Virus record (IMG/VR): IMGVR_UViG_3300032246_000480
Location: 1-42,799 of that record
DNA length: 42,799 bases
Direction: 5' to 3' (one strand)
Origin: a virus
The number at the start of each line of letters is the position of its first letter. Within the stretch, counting starts at the first letter, position 1. This document shows positions 38,925 to 42,799 of this stretch, in pieces. The position numbers and the translations under genes were made by a program. The notes below the pieces were generated by a model that was not told the DNA's origin, did no database searches, and saw nothing but the letters and a program-made list of their open reading frames with translations.

Positions 38925-39652
38925 TATTTCTTTCCTAAGATTTTACTTTTAAATTCTTCAGTAAAATCTCCATCGATTCTGAATGTATAAGTTGGTTTAG
39001 AGATCGGTTCGCCGCCATGCCAATCTCGTTCGTTCCACCACGAAGCTCGAGTGTTTATATATGTTTTGTCTTTAGATATTGGATTGATAAGATAAAACGG
39101 TCTATCAAGGTCTGTTTTTATGTGTACAAATTCCGGAACTGAATTGATATTTTCTATTTTATCAACCGGGTCATAATGCTCGAAAGGAATACCACCTGCT
39201 TCTAATAGAAAGAATGTAGCGCCATGTATGTTTTTAAATATAGGGCCTTTCAGACCTGTTACCCATTTTATTATATTAGGAAAATACTCGGCAACATCAC
39301 CTAGCACGATGTCTTCCTTGCAATTTTCAAATAATACATACCGTGAATACAAGTCGTATCCACCAAATGCATATTTTAGATAGGTTGTGAGTTGATTGTA
39401 GTCGAGCCCCTGGGCCGATAGTTTAAGTGGATCAGTATCAGGTAAGGATTGTAATTCTTTATATGCTTCATACAAAGGTTTGAAATCACCTGTACTAATC
39501 GAGCCATCATTAATTATATGCGATCCATCAATGATTAGATGGTTAGCTTTGACAAACCCTGCGCATATTTCTGCGTGTAGTTCGTCATATGATTTCAAAT
39601 CTATGTGATCTTCTAAATCTATGTAAGGTGAATAATTTATGCCAGTTATCAT
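38924..39652 (-). CDS. Putative non-haem iron oxygenase, island family (member D)
   Basis: 242 residues, first gene of the last minus-strand operon. It holds the family blocks YLKYAFGGYDLYSRY, YFPNIIKWV, GGIPFEHYDP (His159, Asp161), FVHIKTDLDRPFYL, NTRASWWNERDWHGG (His212) and FRIDGDFT (Arg226), with an additional acidic stretch near 110-120. Its ATG is the predicted +1 of a late octamer five bases upstream. The conserved ..YIDLEDHIDL start and DELHAEICAGF helix recur in all members. Confidence 0.65.
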   Translation of the reverse strand: MITGINYSPYIDLEDHIDLKSYDELHAEICAGFVKANHLIIDGSHIINDGSISTGDFKPLYEAYKELQSLPDTDPLKLSAQGLDYNQLTTYLKYAFGGYDLYSRYVLFENCKEDIVLGDVAEYFPNIIKWVTGLKGPIFKNIHGATFFLLEAGGIPFEHYDPVDKIENINSVPEFVHIKTDLDRPFYLINPISKDKTYINTRASWWNERDWHGGEPISKPTYTFRIDGDFTEEFKSKILGKK

Positions 39653-39657
39653 GGCAA

Positions 39658-39665
39658 TATTTATA
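39658..39665 (-). promoter_or_regulatory. Late-promoter octamer TATAAATA at the member D start
   Basis: A perfect octamer on the minus strand. Counting from the T4 geometry (last A at -6), +1 is 39652, the A of the ATG. No Shine-Dalgarno sequence is present, so the message would be leaderless. Confidence 0.55.
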
Positions 39666-39686
39666 TTGCTACTAGATTATAATACT

Positions 39687-40691
39687 TTAACCTGGTAGCA
39701 ATGCCCACGCTGTGCCATTGTAAATAACAGCTTTGTTAGTTACTGATGGACTTGTTCCAGAAGCCATGAATACCATCATCCCTGCAACAGGTGTTGGAAT
39801 AGCCGCAGTTCTTGCGGCATCGTTTGCATACGATGTTAATTGAAATACAGGTGCTTTGAAAACTCCAGCGCCGTCTAATGTTGCCGATGGGCTTAATGAT
39901 GCACTGTTGTTACCCAATGCAAAATACATAATTGAGTGCGGGAAGTTTGTTGCTATATCAGCGTCAGCCGCTAGCACAGTGGTCAGTGACGATGATAACT
40001 TATAAGAACCGTTATAGTATCCTGAAATTCTAAACGATCCAACTTGGTCGTTAGCTAGAATGTTAGTCGGTGATATTGCAGTTCCCTTAAACGAATTGAT
40101 GTCAAGACATACTGCATTAGGATTTACTAAACCTCTAATAGATAACGGAATTTCACTAGCACCATAAACTATTAAAGAAGTAGCAGGAGTAATTGCGTCT
40201 GTAGTTACTGGGCCAACGTGAGAAGTAGCAGTAACACTACCAGAAATATTAATGTTACCAGTGCCTGTAATATTTTTAGTATTTAAACTTAAATTGCCGC
40301 CCAACGATGGATTTGTGTCGCTTGAAACTGTTGTCAATCCGCCCAACTGTGTAACTACTGCTGTAATAGTGTTTGAACCCGAATTATAACTGAATGTGAT
40401 TCCGGTATTACCACCATTGCCATTTACCAAAGCTGAACCTGCGTCTGTTTTTGCCAGAGTAGAACTGTAATATTTGTTTGTAGCACCTTGTGTGATTTGA
40501 TCTGTTGTTAGTACAACATCGCCTGTTTGGGTATTAACACTTTTTACCATGTTAATTTTAGTCATAATAGACCCGCCAGCTCCGACCCAAAGCTCTTTAT
40601 TATCAGTAGTATAGATTAATTCGCCAGCCTTAAAATTGGCAATTTGTGTTACTCTATCTGATTCGGTTCCACGTCTTATTTGTAGCGCCAT
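39687..40691 (-). CDS. Tail-fibre or virion-surface structural protein
   Basis: 334 residues. MALQIRRGTESDRVTQI, then FKAGELIYTTDNKELWVG is the N-terminal module common to phage tail-fibre and tropism proteins. LTTDQITQGATNKYYS is a second typical block, followed by long Ser/Thr/Asn/Gly-rich beta-structured sequence and a C-terminal VAGMMVFMASGT...IYNGTAWALL domain that ends many tail-spike-like proteins. It probably forms a trimeric fibre that contacts the host. CGGAGA precedes the ATG, and a late-type octamer lies about 52 bases upstream, which suits a virion gene. Confidence 0.8.
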   Translation of the reverse strand: MALQIRRGTESDRVTQIANFKAGELIYTTDNKELWVGAGGSIMTKINMVKSVNTQTGDVVLTTDQITQGATNKYYSSTLAKTDAGSALVNGNGGNTGITFSYNSGSNTITAVVTQLGGLTTVSSDTNPSLGGNLSLNTKNITGTGNINISGSVTATSHVGPVTTDAITPATSLIVYGASEIPLSIRGLVNPNAVCLDINSFKGTAISPTNILANDQVGSFRISGYYNGSYKLSSSLTTVLAADADIATNFPHSIMYFALGNNSASLSPSATLDGAGVFKAPVFQLTSYANDAARTAAIPTPVAGMMVFMASGTSPSVTNKAVIYNGTAWALLPG

Positions 40692-40742
40692 TGAAAATCT
40701 CCGCAGTATTCTTGTTGGGTAAGTGCCCAGTTTCTTATACTG

Positions 40743-40750
40743 TATTTATT
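40743..40750 (-). promoter_or_regulatory. Late-promoter octamer AATAAATA for the tail-fibre gene
   Basis: Full match to NATAAATA on the minus strand; predicted +1 near 40737, leaving about 46 bases of leader that include the CGGAGA ribosome site. It lies just downstream of the 40774 terminator. Confidence 0.5.
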
Positions 40751-40773
40751 CTATTGCGCCGATTGCTCAAGTC

Positions 40774-40800
40774 AAAAAAATAGGGCCCTAAGGCCCTATT
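40774..40800 (-). terminator. Rho-independent terminator
   Basis: Read on the minus strand: AATAGGGCC (40800-40792), four-base loop, GGCCCTATT (40787-40779), then a T run of seven (overlapping the stem end through 40774). The 9-bp stem followed by T residues is a textbook terminator closing the phosphoesterase transcript from 41418. Confidence 0.88.
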
Positions 40801-40812
40801 AAACTACTACTA

Positions 40813-41418
40813 TTACATAGTAGGTCCGTTTCCACTCTTGAATCCGATGCTTCCGCCTTCTTCTTCAATGCGCTTAATGACATCTTCGAACAAAATTGGA
40901 GCAAAGTCCGGAGTTTGTTCCACACAAACGCAATGATAGCGTGGATCAATTTCATCGCTGTATAAAACTTCGCCAGTTTTAGCATCTACGCCACGAGCCT
41001 TGCGTACACGATTTGCGTGTAAGTGACCGTGAATGTTAACACCAAAACGACCCATTGAATCTGAGTGTAACGGAATATGACTAAGGATCATACCGTTCAT
41101 AACGTGATAAGCTCTAAGTTCCCTAAAGTGAGCACGATAGTCCTCGTCCTTAAAGATATCGTGGTTACCGCGGATTAACACCTTGTCGCCGTTCAAGCGG
41201 CGCATGATGCTTAACGCTTTACGGTTGATCACAACATCGCCTAAATGGTAGACCTTGTCAGTGGGCTTTACCCGTTCGTTCCACGCCTTAACCATTGCTT
41301 CGTCCATTTCCTCAGGACTGTCCCACGGCCTTAACTTTGTAACACCATCATTACGGGTAAAACGGCAGACGCCAGTATGTCCGAAATGCGTGTCGCTTAC
41401 TAAAAATACACTAGGCAT
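40813..41418 (-). CDS. Calcineurin-like metallophosphoesterase, short
   Basis: 201 residues with all metal motifs in order: SDTHFGH, YHLGDVVI, IRGNHDIF, ILSHIPL and NIHGHLHANR. It matches the small YfcE-like or phage-type phosphoesterases, which often act on cyclic nucleotides or model phosphodiesters. A strong AAAGGAGGG ribosome site, a near-consensus promoter and a terminator bracket it as a single-gene transcript. Confidence 0.9.
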   Translation of the reverse strand: MPSVFLVSDTHFGHTGVCRFTRNDGVTKLRPWDSPEEMDEAMVKAWNERVKPTDKVYHLGDVVINRKALSIMRRLNGDKVLIRGNHDIFKDEDYRAHFRELRAYHVMNGMILSHIPLHSDSMGRFGVNIHGHLHANRVRKARGVDAKTGEVLYSDEIDPRYHCVCVEQTPDFAPILFEDVIKRIEEEGGSIGFKSGNGPTM

Positions 41419-41447
41419 CTTGCCCTCCTTTCGTTGTTTAATATAGT

Positions 41448-41476
41448 ATTATAACATAGTTTGGAGAGCTAGTCAA
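41448..41476 (-). promoter_or_regulatory. Sigma-70 promoter for the short phosphoesterase
   Basis: On the minus strand, TTGACT (41476-41471), 17-bp spacer, TATAAT (41453-41448). The predicted leader of about 24 bases contains AAAGGAGGG before the ATG at 41418. Single mismatch to consensus in the -35. Confidence 0.85.
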
Positions 41477-41482
41477 GCCAAA

Positions 41483-41707
41483 CTATTCTATTACTTTGCA
41501 AAAATTAGTCTGAAAATCCAACCAATGTTTGGTAAAATGATTTGTATCATCACCAAATACAATATCCTGTCCTTCCATAGCTTTGATTGTAAACACAATG
41601 TCAGACCCGTCTGCTTGTGCCCAACGTTGTCCGACTTTAATCTCGTCTAACGGCCAAACATATCCAACCATAATGTTACGCCCATTTACTGTTTCAATTC
41701 TAGACAT
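41483..41707 (-). CDS. Small unknown protein
   Basis: 74 residues from the ATG at 41707 (MSRIETVNGRNIMVGYV), which has AAGGAG at proper distance; the longer frame would sit inside the upstream gene. The sequence (LDEIKVGQRWAQADGSDIVF, then IVFGDD) looks like a small beta-barrel with RNA- or SH3-like strands. No function is assigned. The start overlaps the kinase-like gene's stop. Confidence 0.65.
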   Translation of the reverse strand: MSRIETVNGRNIMVGYVWPLDEIKVGQRWAQADGSDIVFTIKAMEGQDIVFGDDTNHFTKHWLDFQTNFCKVIE

Positions 41708-42161
41708 GCCAAATCTCCTTGAAGCCTTCGTCATTGGTTGGTTCTTCCCAATTATCAATCATACCTTGCACAACATCAATTGGAATAACTTTACCGGGTC
41801 GACTGGCTAGTCGTTTATTTAATACTTCCCAGCTTGGAGTACGAAATACAACAGCAATATGATAGTAGTCTGGAAGCATATTAAACTTCCTAGTACGACT
41901 TTTAACAGTAGTACTAGTTTGATCCCAAATAATATCACGTCCTGCTGTACGAGCTTCTACAACTTCTGCGGCCATTAAATCCACTGCTGTAGGCATATAG
42001 TCCTTAAACACTTCTGAATATGTTTTACCTACAGATTCAGCATACACTTCTACATGATGATCAGTGCTAACATACTCCATGCCTAGAATCCATTGCTGGC
42101 TTTTAGTCCAAGTACTTTTTCCTGCGCATGGAACTCCAATTAGTTGATAGCATTTTGGCAT
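41700..42161 (-). CDS. P-loop kinase, polynucleotide-kinase-like
   Basis: 153 residues. The Walker A loop is GVPCAGKST (9-17), STDHHVEVYA follows as the substrate-binding Asp region, IIWDQTSTT is the Walker B-like strand, and NKRLASRPGKVIP is the lid with arginines. The layout matches the kinase domain of T4 polynucleotide kinase and other zeta-toxin-type kinases. There is no phosphatase domain attached. The stop of the phosphatase gene upstream overlaps its ATG. Confidence 0.82.
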   Translation of the reverse strand: MPKCYQLIGVPCAGKSTWTKSQQWILGMEYVSTDHHVEVYAESVGKTYSEVFKDYMPTAVDLMAAEVVEARTAGRDIIWDQTSTTVKSRTRKFNMLPDYYHIAVVFRTPSWEVLNKRLASRPGKVIPIDVVQGMIDNWEEPTNDEGFKEIWHV

Positions 42162-42628
42162 TAATCGATACTCCTAAATGTACGCCAATCATCAATATTG
42201 GGCTTTTCATCTGCATCATAAGTCCAACCTAATGCCTTCATCATGCGATGTTTTACCAACAAGTTAGGACTACGAAAACGTTCTGTATCGTCAAAGCCCA
42301 TCATGACTCCGACTTCACAAACTGCACCCGAACGGCAAATGCCAGCGTAGCAATGCACAACCACATTCATACGATTGTCTAGTGCGTGTTGTAGCAGTCG
42401 TACAAGCTCTGCGGCTTGCTCATGACTACACTTCATTTCTTCCTCAAGAACTTCGTCCTTTTCTTCTACATCCAAAAACTCAAAGTCATGACGCTCTTTG
42501 AATTGATGTTTGGCTTCAGGCCGCCAACTTGCTGGATCAACTATACTGATCAGCATACTATTAGGGCCAGCATCGTGATGGAACCCAATTGGGATATCAG
42601 CGGCGGCTACATTTTCAATCCATGGCAT
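42161..42628 (-). CDS. Dual-specificity/tyrosine phosphatase-like protein
   Basis: 155 residues with the signature VVHCYAGICRSG, catalytic Cys93 and Arg99 (HCx5RS). An acidic segment (VEEKDEVLEEEMKCSHEQAA) precedes it, possibly the general-acid loop. Enzymes of this type dephosphorylate proteins or other phosphate esters. It lies one gene from the polynucleotide-kinase-like gene and the phosphoesterase, giving a small phosphate-handling cluster. Its start overlaps the gene upstream by 14 bases. Confidence 0.8.
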   Translation of the reverse strand: MPWIENVAAADIPIGFHHDAGPNSMLISIVDPASWRPEAKHQFKERHDFEFLDVEEKDEVLEEEMKCSHEQAAELVRLLQHALDNRMNVVVHCYAGICRSGAVCEVGVMMGFDDTERFRSPNLLVKHRMMKALGWTYDADEKPNIDDWRTFRSID

Positions 42629-42799
42629 TTTGTTCTTCCTTTATGGGTTGGTCAGGAATGTTTGCATCACCGTTCCCAACATTGGCAAACACAAAGCCTA
42701 ATCCTAACAATGTTTTCATTTCAAATTCTGTACAGTTGCCGCGAAAGATAAAAATTCTACGAGTTAAACCATCCTTGGCATAGTAAATTCTATAACTTA
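42615..42799 (-). CDS. Partial unknown protein (5' end outside window)
   Basis: A frame open from the window edge gives 60 residues of C-terminus, including RIFIFRGNCTEF and LLGLGFVFANVGNGDA, stopping at 42615. The overlap with the phosphatase start is of the operon style seen elsewhere. No family is recognised from the fragment. Confidence 0.5.
   Translation of the reverse strand, partial: SYRIYYAKDGLTRRIFIFRGNCTEFEMKTLLGLGFVFANVGNGDANIPDQPIKEEQNAMD

Noticed and set aside
1-42799. CRISPR arrays, insertion sequences, transposases or integrase genes.
   Set aside because: I saw no regularly spaced repeats, no DDE or integrase motifs and no terminal inverted repeats in the coding frames read.

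Overview
The window is a piece of a large tailed-phage genome, most likely a T4-like myovirus of a Gram-negative host, or its prophage or metagenomic equivalent. The evidence is long runs of small overlapping genes joined by ATGA or TAATG, phage-type replication and nucleotide genes (ATP-dependent DNA ligase, MazG-like pyrophosphatase, polynucleotide-kinase-like enzyme), a tail-fibre-like structural gene, T4-type late-promoter octamers (NATAAATA), and lipoproteins with a Gram-negative lipobox. The host cannot be named from sequence alone. No gene-free stretch exceeds 300 bases; the largest, 15314-15534, holds a tRNA-like RNA and promoters.

Region 1 (1-15313, all minus strand) is a dense block of phage genes: DNA ligase, two related HExxH metalloproteases, ClpP, an MBD4-like DNA glycosylase, a WYL_2-like protein, a metallophosphoesterase, translation factor IF-1, an AbrB-like protein, a methyltransferase, a group of small exported or lipoprotein genes including an entericidin-like peptide, and many unknowns. 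Several operons start at near-consensus sigma-70 promoters (TTGACN, 17-bp spacer, TATAAT-like), so host RNA polymerase should read them.

The boundary (15342-15494) carries a 118-nt RNA with tRNA acceptor and T arms and an encoded CCA. Its own consensus promoter would start transcription exactly at the first acceptor base. I could not assign an anticodon.

Region 2 (15535-39652) is the exceptional part: about 24 kb of enzymes in six operons of alternating strand (+,-,+,-,+,-). It encodes eight radical SAM enzymes, ten proteins with 2OG/Fe(II)-oxygenase-like metal motifs (AspH-like, TauD-like and a four-member family of their own), a PLP enzyme, a QueC-like PP-loop enzyme with its zinc site, an SDR-like protein, two or three methyltransferase-like proteins, a GNAT-like protein, two kinase-like proteins and an SGNH-hydrolase-like protein. 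No precursor peptide is evident. Late-type octamers sit before most operons, often only 4-6 bases from the start codon, and the three convergent operon ends overlap at their stop codons. The island looks like a late-expressed pathway that makes or attaches an elaborate modification. A tail-fibre-like gene follows directly, so virion-protein or surface decoration is a plausible but unproven purpose.

Region 3 (39687-42799, minus strand) holds the tail-fibre-like gene with a late promoter, a second metallophosphoesterase with a sigma-70 promoter and a terminator, a P-loop kinase, a dual-specificity phosphatase and two small unknown genes, one cut by the window edge.
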